Source of the DNA: Atopobiaceae bacterium
Lineage (GTDB): Bacteria > Actinomycetota > Coriobacteriia > Coriobacteriales > Atopobiaceae
Assembly (NCBI GenBank): GCA_015258485.1
Contig: JABZIF010000004.1
Location: 1 to 24,654, forward strand
Reading direction: 5' to 3'
Length of the DNA: 24,654 nucleotides
Shown here piece by piece: positions 16,479 through 23,593 of the stretch. The translations under genes and the position numbers were made by a program. The notes under the pieces were generated by a model. The model had not been told where the DNA came from and made no database searches. It saw only the letters and a list, made by a program, of their open reading frames with translations. Each line of letters opens with the position of its first letter. The stretch's first letter is position 1.

Positions 16479-16490
16479 TAAGCCGGCTTA
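16479..16490. repeat. 12-bp perfect palindrome between tRNA-Arg and the ATPase gene
   Basis: TAAGCCGGCTTA is fully self-complementary and lies 7 bp past the tRNA CCA end and 20 bp before the ATPase ATG. It could be a protein site or an RNA stem (UAAG/CUUA with a CCGG loop) relevant to tRNA 3' processing. There is no U-run, so it is not a terminator. Confidence 0.4.
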
Positions 16491-16496
16491 CTAATC

Positions 16497-16573
16497 TGGT
16501 GACCCCGGTGGGGTTCGAACCCACGACCTTTTGCTCCGGAGGCAAACGCTCTCATCCACTGAGCTACGGGGCC
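16497..16573 (-). tRNA. tRNA-Arg (anticodon CCG), CCA encoded
   Basis: The minus strand folds into a full cloverleaf: acceptor GGCCCCG with CGGGGUC (one G-U), D arm GCUC/GAGC, anticodon stem UUUGC/GCAAA around loop CUCCGGA with anticodon CCG, variable loop AGGUC, and T arm GUGGG-UUCGAAC-CCCAC. The 74-nt body (16500-16573) is followed by discriminator A and an encoded CCA (16497-16499). It reads CGG arginine codons. The end of the tRNA is 38 bp from the P-type ATPase ATG on the same strand. Confidence 0.97.
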
Positions 16574-16583
16574 ATGGTGAATA

Positions 16584-16589
16584 AGTATA
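16584..16589 (-). promoter_or_regulatory. probable -10 box of the tRNA-Arg promoter
   Basis: TATACT (5/6) on the minus strand, placing the start of transcription about 4 nt before the mature tRNA 5' end. A TTGATA lies 20 bp upstream, which is longer than the usual spacing, so only the -10 is called. Confidence 0.45.
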
Positions 16590-16592
16590 CCC

Positions 16593-16610
16593 ATGAGTCG
16601 CATAACTCAT
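16593..16610. repeat. 18-bp dyad between tRNA-Arg and aroB
   Basis: ATGAGT-CGCATA-ACTCAT, a perfect 6-bp inverted repeat around a 6-bp centre. It sits in the region between the divergent tRNA-Arg and aroB promoters, just upstream of the tRNA -10 box, and could be an operator. Confidence 0.45.
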
Positions 16611-16642
16611 ATCAATAATTATTCCAATCGAAATTTTTCACA

Positions 16643-16651
16643 TGTTAGAAT
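16643..16651 (+). promoter_or_regulatory. extended -10 promoter of aroB
   Basis: TGTTAGAAT matches the extended -10 form TGnTATAAT, with TAGAAT 5/6. A weak TTCCAA lies 18 bp upstream as a possible -35. The predicted RNA start near 16658 lies beyond the ATG at 16642, which is why the aroB start is placed at 16678. Confidence 0.5.
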
Positions 16652-16677
16652 TGTGCATCGAGCAAAGTGAGGAATTC

Positions 16678-17754
16678 ATGCACACCCTATCTGTTCAGTT
16701 ACCTTTTGAATCGTACAACATCTCCATTGGCCGGAATATACTTGATTTAACAGGAGAAATAGTACAATCATGCACAAAAGGAACCAGAGCGCTTATAGTA
16801 ACCCATCCGCATCTTAACACGCTTTATGGAACTACAGTCAAAGACTCACTTCTTAAAGCTGGATTTTCTGTCTGCATTTATGAGATTCCTGAAGGAGAAC
16901 ACTCTAAATCATTTGAAAAATACCATGAACTTCTTACATTCCTCTCAAGCAATCTTTTTTCTCGTAATGACGTTGTAATTGCCCTTGGAGGAGGAGTTAT
17001 TGGAGATGTCGCAGGATTTACCGCAGCAACTTACATGCGCGGATGTGCATTGATACAAATTCCAACTTCACTTCTCGCTATGATAGATTCTTCAATTGGA
17101 GGAAAAACTGCCATAAATTTACCGGTAGGAAAAAACTTAGTCGGAGCATTTTATAATCCCTCTGGCGTTATCATAAGTCTTGACACCCTAGATTCAATAT
17201 CTTTGGAGTTACTACAAGACAGCTGTGGCGAGCTTATAAAATATGGTGTTCTTTCTGGAAAGAAACTCATAAATCAAATCTCATTAGCACAAAGCTCTTC
17301 TCACGTTATTAAGACTACGTACAGACAAGACCTCATTGAATCTTGTCTCACAATAAAAAAGGACATAATCGAAAAAGATTTCAAAGAATCTAGCATTCGA
17401 AAAACACTTAATCTTGGGCATACTATTGGGCATGGTCTAGAATTACTTTATGGATTTTCTCTTAGACATGGAACGTGTGTAGCAACAGGAATCGCACTAA
17501 TTGCAAAAGCATCATATAAGTTAGGTCTCTGTCCTTTTAATGATTTACAACAAATCGTATCTATCACAGAAAACTACGGGCTTCCCACCAGCACTTCATT
17601 TGGCATCGATGAACTCTACCATGCAGTGCTACATGATAAAAAAATTCATAATGACAGTATTGACCTTGTTCTTATACATGGTATTGGTAATGTTTGCATT
17701 GAAGAAAAAACCTTAAAAGAATTACATCATGTCTTAGAACTTGCACTTCAATAG
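16678..17754 (+). CDS. aroB: 3-dehydroquinate synthase
   Basis: AroB converts DAHP to 3-dehydroquinate, the second step of the shikimate pathway, using NAD and a divalent metal. The 358-residue product shows the NAD-binding GGGVIGD (104-110), DSSIGGKTAINLPVGKNLVG (137 onwards), and the metal ligands E185 (in CGELIKYG), H248 (in NLGHTIGHG) and H264 (in LRHGTCVATG); the 16-residue His spacing is that of characterised AroB. An upstream in-frame ATG at 16642 falls inside the promoter. ATG 16678, with GAGGA 4 nt upstream, is preferred. It is transcribed divergently from tRNA-Arg and convergently with the aldolase gene, 36 bp apart, so it is likely a single-gene transcript. Confidence 0.96.
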   Translation: MHTLSVQLPFESYNISIGRNILDLTGEIVQSCTKGTRALIVTHPHLNTLYGTTVKDSLLKAGFSVCIYEIPEGEHSKSFEKYHELLTFLSSNLFSRNDVVIALGGGVIGDVAGFTAATYMRGCALIQIPTSLLAMIDSSIGGKTAINLPVGKNLVGAFYNPSGVIISLDTLDSISLELLQDSCGELIKYGVLSGKKLINQISLAQSSSHVIKTTYRQDLIESCLTIKKDIIEKDFKESSIRKTLNLGHTIGHGLELLYGFSLRHGTCVATGIALIAKASYKLGLCPFNDLQQIVSITENYGLPTSTSFGIDELYHAVLHDKKIHNDSIDLVLIHGIGNVCIEEKTLKELHHVLELALQ

Positions 17755-17790
17755 TAAGCTAACAATATATTGTGTAGTGCAAGCAACACT

Positions 17791-18426
17791 CTAAGCAACT
17801 AAATGAGCTACTTTATTAAATGCTGCAGTAAACTCATGAATAGAGCGCATAAGACCTTCTTTGTTTTGAGAAATAATATCGGATTTTGTAAATATTCCTC
17901 CGGCTGTCCCCACATAAGAATAGCCTCCTAAAATTACTTCAGCGATATTTTTAGTAGCTACTCCCCCAACAGCCATCAGCGGCATCTTGCCTAAAGGTTC
18001 GCATATTTTATTTGCATAGGTATACGAAATTGTATTTGCAGGAAACACTTTTACGATATCTGCGCCGAGTGCAAATTGTTGTGCAATTTCTGTTGGCGTA
18101 AAAGCCCCTGGAATACTCAGAATTCTATTGTCCATACAATACTGAAGCATTTCCTTTGTCATCTGAATTGGTGATAGGACAAAGGTGGCACCCGCATCAT
18201 GTGCTAATTTAAGATTTTCTAACGAAAGTACCGTTCCAGCACCAACATTAATTTCTGATCCAAATTCTACTGAAAGCTTACGGATAAGTTGAAGAGCATT
18301 TGAAGTGTTAAGTGCTACTTCAATATTAGTAACCGGAGAATCAAGAAGTACCTCAACAACTTGTTTAATCTGAGGATAGGTATAACCTCGAAAAACCTGT
18401 GTAATTGGTCCAAATACCCTATCCAT
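17791..18426 (-). CDS. eda: KDPG/KHG aldolase family protein
   Basis: Class I aldolases of this family cleave 2-keto-3-deoxy-6-phosphogluconate or 4-hydroxy-2-oxoglutarate into pyruvate and a second product. Active-site residues are in place: Glu36 in NIEVALNT, Thr65 in GAGTVL and Schiff-base Lys126 in IVKVFPA, equivalent to E45, T73 and K133 of E. coli Eda. PGAFTPTEI (about 106-114) matches the phosphate/carboxylate loop. The length of 211 residues is normal. It runs opposite to the aro genes on both sides, with GGAG 7 nt before the ATG and its own promoter. No dehydratase, kinase or uptake gene is near, so the exact substrate cannot be told. Phosphogalactonate aldolase is an alternative. 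Confidence 0.88.
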   Translation of the reverse strand: MDRVFGPITQVFRGYTYPQIKQVVEVLLDSPVTNIEVALNTSNALQLIRKLSVEFGSEINVGAGTVLSLENLKLAHDAGATFVLSPIQMTKEMLQYCMDNRILSIPGAFTPTEIAQQFALGADIVKVFPANTISYTYANKICEPLGKMPLMAVGGVATKNIAEVILGGYSYVGTAGGIFTKSDIISQNKEGLMRSIHEFTAAFNKVAHLVA

Positions 18427-18460
18427 ATATCTTCTCCTTGCTCTAAAATTTTATTCTAAG

Positions 18461-18489
18461 AGTATCCTCTATTACATAAAGATTGTCAT
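18461..18489 (-). promoter_or_regulatory. promoter of the aldolase gene
   Basis: The minus strand reads ATGACA (18489-18484, 5/6), a 17-bp spacer and GATACT (18466-18461, 4/6). The RNA would start near 18453. The -35 box overlaps the possible aroA -35 on the other strand. Confidence 0.45.
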
Positions 18490-18511
18490 TTATATTGTTT
18501 TCCTCTACACA
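18483..18511 (+). promoter_or_regulatory. possible promoter of the aroA operon
   Basis: TTGTCA (18483-18488, 5/6), a 17-bp spacer and TACACA (18506-18511, 3/6). The -10 is poor. Position 14 bp before the aroA ATG leaves only a very short leader. Confidence 0.3.
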
Positions 18512-18524
18512 GAGAGTTACTGCT

Positions 18525-19805
18525 ATGGACATTGTAATAACACCTCATACTTTATCTGGAACGGTACCCTCTGTTTCATCAAAATCTTTTGTTCACAGGT
18601 CTTTACTTTGTGCTGCATGCGCAGAAAGAGCTACAAACATCACCTGCTCTCAAATCTCCGAAGACATTCAAGCAACCGTTGAGTGTCTCAAAAGCTTGGG
18701 GGCAACTGTTGCCAAAACAAAACAAGGTTTTAGAGTTACTCCATTACCAAAACAAAAAAATTACAGCGATGAGCAAATTAACTGTAAAGATTCTGGAACT
18801 ACCCTCAGATTTATGTTGCCGCTCCTTGGAAGTCTTGGAGCCACCGCTACAATTTATGGATCAAATCGCTTGCTTTCTCGTCCCCTTGAACCACTTGTTG
18901 CTCAGTTAACACAACATGGAATGAGCATAATACGAGTGAGTGAGAATAAGCTTCAAGTTTCTGGCCAACTTATTGGCGGAAAATTTTCTCTTCCTGGAAA
19001 TATTTCATCACAATTTATTTCCGGACTTCTCTTAACAGCTCCCCTTCTTAAGCAGCAAACCAGTATAAAAATTGAGGGAAAGATATCCTCTCAAAACTAC
19101 ATTCATATTACTCAACAAGTAATGAAAAACTTTAGCTGCCCTGTAACTTTTAGCTCTAACAACTCAACATATAATGTCAATACAACGCCCTATAAAAGCC
19201 CCGGTGTCTACACCAATGAAGGAGACTGGTCTAACGCTGCACCATGGCTTATTGCAGGAGCTTTAGGGAGCGGGGTTAAAGTCATAAATCTTACTACTCA
19301 AAGCGTACAACCAGACCGATCTATATTAGCTGCTCTATCGATGATAGGTGCACGGGTTTCTCGTCAATCAGACAGCGCAACGGTAAAGATGGAACATTTA
19401 AGGCCAATCTCGCTCTCTGTTGATGAAATCTGCGACCTTGCCCCTGCTCTGGCGGCACTAGCAGCCTACATTCCAGGAACAAGCACCCTATCCAATATAG
19501 ATAGACTTCACTTTAAGGAATCTGATCGTGTAGAGAGTATTTGCCAAACACTACATGCCTTCAATGTTGCGTTTATACTTGATAAATCACAAAACAAGCT
19601 TCTTATACACGGTGGTAAACAGCCAGAAAGTTGCACTGTTGATTCATTCAATGATCATCGTATTGTCATGATGGCTGCACTCTTAGCAATTTATGCAACA
19701 GGAACAGTCACCATCACACATGCAGAAGCGATTAATAAATCGTATCCTCTCTTTTTTGAACACTTCTCTCACCTTGGTGGTACATATGATACGAGGAAAG
19801 CATAA
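18525..19805 (+). CDS. aroA: 3-phosphoshikimate 1-carboxyvinyltransferase (EPSP synthase)
   Basis: AroA joins PEP to shikimate-3-phosphate to give EPSP and is the target of glyphosate. The 426-residue product has the substrate loop VSSKSFVHR (K20, S21, R25), DSGTTLRFML (89-98; the PEP-binding Gly is kept), SQFISGLLLTAPL, the acidic DLAPALAALAAY near 305-316 and the KESDR and NDHRIVMMAA segments towards the C-terminus. The reading frame can be extended to a TTG at 18483, but ATG 18525 with GAGAG 8 nt upstream gives the family start MDIVITP. The stop overlaps the aroC ATG by one base (TAATG), so the two are translationally coupled. Confidence 0.96.
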   Translation: MDIVITPHTLSGTVPSVSSKSFVHRSLLCAACAERATNITCSQISEDIQATVECLKSLGATVAKTKQGFRVTPLPKQKNYSDEQINCKDSGTTLRFMLPLLGSLGATATIYGSNRLLSRPLEPLVAQLTQHGMSIIRVSENKLQVSGQLIGGKFSLPGNISSQFISGLLLTAPLLKQQTSIKIEGKISSQNYIHITQQVMKNFSCPVTFSSNNSTYNVNTTPYKSPGVYTNEGDWSNAAPWLIAGALGSGVKVINLTTQSVQPDRSILAALSMIGARVSRQSDSATVKMEHLRPISLSVDEICDLAPALAALAAYIPGTSTLSNIDRLHFKESDRVESICQTLHAFNVAFILDKSQNKLLIHGGKQPESCTVDSFNDHRIVMMAALLAIYATGTVTITHAEAINKSYPLFFEHFSHLGGTYDTRKA

Positions 19806-20947
19806 TGACTACTTCTGAGTTTGGTACAACGCTAAAAGTAAAAATCTATGGTGAGTCTCACAGTGCAAAAATTGGCTGTTCAGTTAAGGGATTTCCTCTT
19901 GGTTTCAAAATTGATAAAGAAAAACTGAATCAATTCCTTATAAGAAGAGCTTCTTCTCATAATCCGTGGGACACTCCTCGACATGAATTAGATATCCCGC
20001 ACTTTGTATCGGGTGTTTCTTCTGATGGAATTATTACTGATTCAACCATCAAAGCAGAAATAGACAATACATCTATCCGCCCCTCAGATTATCAAGAAAC
20101 AGAATTCATTCCTCGCCCTGGTCATGCGGACTTTGCCGCATGGGCAAAATGGGGTGATAACTACAAACACACTGGTGGAGGGCATTTTTCTGCACGACTA
20201 ACCGCACCACTTTGTATTGCTGGCGGCATTGCGCTGCAAATTTTACAAACACAAAAAATCTCTGTTGTGGCACATGTAGGCCAAATTAAAGACATTAAAG
20301 ATGTACCTTTTGAGCTTATCGACAATTCCTCCGCCGCACACGCAAAACTTTTATCTCAAATTTCTCAACTTCAAGAAACAACACAAGACACATCTCTTCC
20401 TTTCATTAGCAAAGATGTGGCGAGAAAAACCAAGGTCCTTCTAACTGCACTAAGAAAAAACAAAGAGACTACCGGCGGCAAAGTAGAATGCGTTGTTATA
20501 GGTCTTCCGGCAGGAATAGGAAATCCACACTTTCAAGGATTAGAAAACGTAATCTCAACTGCAATCTTTGGCATACCTGCGGTAAAGGGTATTGAATTTG
20601 GTAGTGGTATGAATGCAGCCACCTTAACGGGCTCTGAAAATAATGATGCTTACGTTTTACAAAATGGCAAGGTCGTTCCTAAAACTAATCATGCCGGTGG
20701 CATTTTAGGTGGAATCTCTACGGGTGCGCCCCTGTGGTTTACCTGCGCCTTTAAACCAATCTCAAGTATTGGTGTTCCGCAGCAATCTGTAAATCTTAAG
20801 ACATTAACACCAACTACCCTAACCATCCATGGAAGACATGATGTGACTGCTGTCCTACGAGCGGTTCCTTGCGTAGAGAGCGCCTGTGCCTTAGCACTCC
20901 TTGATGTGCTGTATACATGGCCATCTCAAAGAAAACGGAGTAAATAA
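19805..20947 (+). CDS. aroC: chorismate synthase
   Basis: AroC makes chorismate from EPSP using reduced FMN. The 380-residue product opens FGTTLKVKIYGESHS; the common form is GESHG, so Ser20 replaces Gly. RPGHADFAAWAKWGD and TGGGHFSARLTAPL (near 105-135) replace the usual RSSxRET type, a variant I associate with clostridial AroC. The FMN-binding NHAGGILGGISTGAP and C-terminal GRHDVTAVLRAVPCVESACALALLD are present. It overlaps aroA and the chorismate mutase gene by 1 bp each, so this is a tightly coupled operon. All the expected parts are there, and the enzyme should be active. Confidence 0.95.
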   Translation: MTTSEFGTTLKVKIYGESHSAKIGCSVKGFPLGFKIDKEKLNQFLIRRASSHNPWDTPRHELDIPHFVSGVSSDGIITDSTIKAEIDNTSIRPSDYQETEFIPRPGHADFAAWAKWGDNYKHTGGGHFSARLTAPLCIAGGIALQILQTQKISVVAHVGQIKDIKDVPFELIDNSSAAHAKLLSQISQLQETTQDTSLPFISKDVARKTKVLLTALRKNKETTGGKVECVVIGLPAGIGNPHFQGLENVISTAIFGIPAVKGIEFGSGMNAATLTGSENNDAYVLQNGKVVPKTNHAGGILGGISTGAPLWFTCAFKPISSIGVPQQSVNLKTLTPTTLTIHGRHDVTAVLRAVPCVESACALALLDVLYTWPSQRKRSK

Positions 20948-21222
20948 TGGAACACAATCTTACGTATTTGAGACAACAAATTGATGAGATAGATTCTCAA
21001 ATTTTTGATTTATTTATAAAACGGATATATCTTGCAAAAGAAATTGGTCTTTACAAGAAACAACATAATCTTCCCATTTTCGATACAGAACGAGAAAAAA
21101 ATAAACGAGAAGCCATTTCAAAGATGGTTCCAGAAGAAATACAACCATTCGCTTTAAAACTACTTGAAACTTTGATGAATGCGGCTAGATTAGCACAGGA
21201 ACAAAACAATGGACGAAGTTAA
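20947..21222 (+). CDS. chorismate mutase, AroQ (all-helical) type
   Basis: This 91-residue monofunctional mutase turns chorismate into prephenate, the branch to Phe and Tyr. The key residues of the helical family are all seen: R9, R26, K37, D46, R49 and E50, each two positions lower than R11, R28, K39, D48, R51 and E52 of the E. coli P-protein mutase domain. No prephenate dehydratase or dehydrogenase domain is fused and none is in the window. The ATG overlaps the aroC stop (TAATG), and its last 14 bp overlap the start of the aroE-aroK gene. Confidence 0.93.
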   Translation: MEHNLTYLRQQIDEIDSQIFDLFIKRIYLAKEIGLYKKQHNLPIFDTEREKNKREAISKMVPEEIQPFALKLLETLMNAARLAQEQNNGRS

Positions 21223-22516
21223 TCAACACAGCGACTTGCAAAACTCATCCTACCAGGTTACTCCTTTTGGCCTTATTGGTGAGAAACTTTCCCACAGTTG
21301 GTCTGCCACCATTCACGAAAAACTTGGGTCAGCTCCTTACCAGCTTCATGAACTGGCCCCATACCAATTAGAAAATTTTTTATCAAAAACACAATGGAAA
21401 GGACTTAACGTTACCATTCCATATAAGAAAGATGCATACGTACTTGCAGATTTTGCATCTAAAGAAGCAAATGCTGTTAAAGCGGCAAACACTTTAGTTA
21501 AAGACTCGTCAGGTAAAGTATACGCTGATAATACCGATATATTTGGCTTTGAATATCTCCTTAAAAGTCTCAATCTCAACCTTAACCATAAAAAGGTAAT
21601 TGTCTTTGGAGCCTATGGTGGTGCAGGTCAGGCAGTTTGTCATGTCCTCAAAAATTATGATGCAAACGTTATAGGCGTTTCTCGCCATACGCATAGTGCT
21701 CAGTACATCATTGATAAAGCAATAACTTATGAAGATCTCAACGAGCATTGTGATGCGGATCTTCTTATTAATGCAACACCTCTTGGCATGTCACCGCTCA
21801 TGGGAGCTTCTCCTATTTCCAAAGAACAACTTACTCGTTATTCTTCACTTATGTATGTTATTGATGTCATTTACCATCCGCTAAGATCACAGTTGTTACT
21901 TGATGCACAAAGTCTTGGTATTCCTATTGCCAACGGACTCACTATGCTTGTTGCTCAAGCGGTCAAAGCAAGTGCTTTATTTTTGCAGAAAAACGTCTCT
22001 TACTCTCTTATAAAACAAGTAACTACTGATCTTGTAAAAGAAAAAGAAAATGTAGTTCTTATTGGAATGCCCGGTGTAGGAAAAACTACTACCGGAAAGC
22101 AGCTTGCAAAACTCATGAATCGTCCATGGATTGATACAGACGATCTTATCAAGCAATATTCTGGGGTGAACTCTGCTACATATCTTGTTACGCATGGAGA
22201 AAAGGCTTTTAGACTGCTTGAACATGAGGTTATCCAAAGAATAGCAACAACCACTGGAACGGTCATTTCTTGTGGCGGCGGTGTTGTAGCAACTCCTTCA
22301 AATTATTATTTACTTAAACAAAACAGCAAACTCATATATCTCACACGTCCACTTAATGAACTTACTATTAGCGGAAGACCACTGTCAAAACAAATAGGCG
22401 TTGAAAAGCTTGCATGCATGAGACTCCCCGTATACAAAGCTTGGTCAGACATGACTTTCTCGTGCTTAGGTAGCGCCAAGCAAAACGCCAAGAAATTATT
22501 CGAACTTCTGTCATAA
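21209..22516 (+). CDS. aroE-aroK: bifunctional shikimate dehydrogenase / shikimate kinase
   Basis: Two consecutive pathway enzymes on one chain of 435 residues. Residues about 15-272 are AroE: GLIGEKLSHSWSATIH (usual SxSP replaced by SWSA), NVTIPYKK with catalytic K73, DNTD with catalytic D110, the nucleotide-binding GAYGGAGQAV (134-143) and NATPLGMSP. Residues about 281-435 are AroK: P-loop GMPGVGKTT (286-294), D309/D311 (Mg and shikimate), R335 in EKAFRLLE, GGG 356-358, lid R390 and R405 in RLPVY. The linker is short, about 10 residues. It overlaps the mutase gene by 14 bp; AGGA lies 8 nt before ATG 21209. AroB, A, C and Q are encoded close by; the order of domains is dehydrogenase then kinase, matching substrate flow. 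Confidence 0.95.
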   Translation: MDEVNQHSDLQNSSYQVTPFGLIGEKLSHSWSATIHEKLGSAPYQLHELAPYQLENFLSKTQWKGLNVTIPYKKDAYVLADFASKEANAVKAANTLVKDSSGKVYADNTDIFGFEYLLKSLNLNLNHKKVIVFGAYGGAGQAVCHVLKNYDANVIGVSRHTHSAQYIIDKAITYEDLNEHCDADLLINATPLGMSPLMGASPISKEQLTRYSSLMYVIDVIYHPLRSQLLLDAQSLGIPIANGLTMLVAQAVKASALFLQKNVSYSLIKQVTTDLVKEKENVVLIGMPGVGKTTTGKQLAKLMNRPWIDTDDLIKQYSGVNSATYLVTHGEKAFRLLEHEVIQRIATTTGTVISCGGGVVATPSNYYLLKQNSKLIYLTRPLNELTISGRPLSKQIGVEKLACMRLPVYKAWSDMTFSCLGSAKQNAKKLFELLS

Positions 22517-22547
22517 AAATAACGCTCAACGTTCACAGTTATTTTTT
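22515..22547 (+). terminator. weak terminator after aroE-aroK
   Basis: A perfect 9-bp, AT-rich stem (AAAAATAAC 22515-22523 with GTTATTTTT 22538-22546) with a 14-nt loop ends in a T-run. It begins within the aroE-aroK stop codon. The stem is weak in G+C, so termination may be partial, allowing read-through into the EIIB-AroQ gene. Confidence 0.5.
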
Positions 22548-22689
22548 GACCGTTCACCGGATGATTTAATTCAAGAGCTCCACAGCTTAAACATGCACCT
22601 ATACTTATTCGTCAGAAAAAGCTCATCGCAACAGTTACAAAATCACTAACCCACAAGGCTGATACAGTAACGTAATCGGAGAATAGCAA

Positions 22690-23592
22690 ATGAATCGCAG
22701 TACTATTGCTTACGAAATTTTAAATGCTGTTGGTGGATCCAAGAACCTTCTTGATAATGAAGTGTGCATGACACGACTCCGCCTTTCAGTAGAAGATTTC
22801 ACACTCATAGACAATGAACAGCTTTCAACCGCTACAGGAGTACTAGGTGTTGTAGGGCGTGGTGCTAATGGAGTGGAAGTTGTATTTGGTCCAAATCTTG
22901 CTCAAGAAGTAAATAACTCTCTCAATACCATTTTGGAAGAATCCGAATTAACTACCTGCAAAATCACAGATAAGCCAAACTTCTCTACTAGCGCATCTAC
23001 CTATAAAGAGGAAATGGGTGAACTTATCTCTCTACTTGAAAATAAAAATCTCAAGCAAACAACTGACGCTGACCAGGATACAAATGCCCAATCTTCTTCA
23101 TCAAACTTTGATGAGCTTAATTTTGTTGACGAGAAAAACTTTGATTTTACGGGCCCACGGTTACTTATCGTAAACGGACCAAACATTAATATGCTCGGAA
23201 TCAGAGAGCCTGAACTCTATGGAAAAGCAGACTACAGAAGTCTTATTAAGGCATGTAAAGATGAGGCACAAAAGCAGGGTTTTTCTGATTGTACTTGCTA
23301 TCAATCTAATCATGAAGGCGATCTTATAGACGCCTTACAAGATGCACTTGGTGCTTACGACGGAATTATTATTAATCCTGCTGCATATACGCATACCTCA
23401 ATCGCTCTTTTAGATGCGGCTCTTGCCGTTAGGCTACCTATTATTGAAGTTCATCTCACAGACATCTCTTCTCGCGAAGACTTTAGACACATTTCATATA
23501 TTCGTGAGGCGTGTTTTGCATCACTATCTGGAAAGGGTATTGAAAGCTACAGGGAAGCAATTCAACTCATGGCTCAACATCTTGCGAAATAA
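22690..23592 (+). CDS. aroQ: PTS EIIB domain fused to type II 3-dehydroquinate dehydratase
   Basis: Residues about 5-82 match the glucose-family EIIB phosphoryl carrier: ILNAVGGSKNLLDNEVCMTRLRLSVED with the phosphorylated Cys equivalent at C26, and GVLGVVGRGANGVEVVFGPN. A polar, acidic linker (about 83-155) follows. Residues about 157-300 are a complete type II dehydroquinase: NGPNINMLG, R172 and Y177 in REPELYG, QSNHEGDLID, NPAAYTHTS and EVHLTDISSRE with catalytic His255. It dehydrates 3-dehydroquinate, the step between AroB and AroE. Normal AroQ has about 145 residues. No EIIC or EIIA is fused or nearby, so sugar transport is unlikely. Phosphorylation control or a structural role are both possible. 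ATG 22690 has GGAG 8 nt upstream; a 173-bp gap separates it from aroE-aroK. Confidence 0.9.
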   Translation: MNRSTIAYEILNAVGGSKNLLDNEVCMTRLRLSVEDFTLIDNEQLSTATGVLGVVGRGANGVEVVFGPNLAQEVNNSLNTILEESELTTCKITDKPNFSTSASTYKEEMGELISLLENKNLKQTTDADQDTNAQSSSSNFDELNFVDEKNFDFTGPRLLIVNGPNINMLGIREPELYGKADYRSLIKACKDEAQKQGFSDCTCYQSNHEGDLIDALQDALGAYDGIIINPAAYTHTSIALLDAALAVRLPIIEVHLTDISSREDFRHISYIREACFASLSGKGIESYREAIQLMAQHLAK

Positions 23593-23593
23593 T

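Noticed and set aside
16459..16545. N-terminal 29-residue extension of the P-type ATPase (PPEQKVVGSNPTGV...)
   Set aside because: It is a translation of the tRNA-Arg gene and its spacer. A ribosome site and ATG at 16458 give the proper family start.
17762..17773. Palindrome ACAATATATTGT between the aroB and aldolase stops
   Set aside because: It is AT-only in its centre, has no T-run on either strand, and such palindromes are common by chance in this composition.
22600..22605. TATACT as -10 box of the EIIB-AroQ gene
   Set aside because: The best upstream -35 candidate (TCCACA) is only 15 bp away, and the leader would be about 80 nt. It is possible but too weak to annotate.
22592..22648. 18-codon frame upstream of the EIIB-AroQ gene as an attenuation leader peptide
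   Set aside because: It has no run of Phe, Tyr or Trp codons, no ribosome site, and no alternative hairpins after it.
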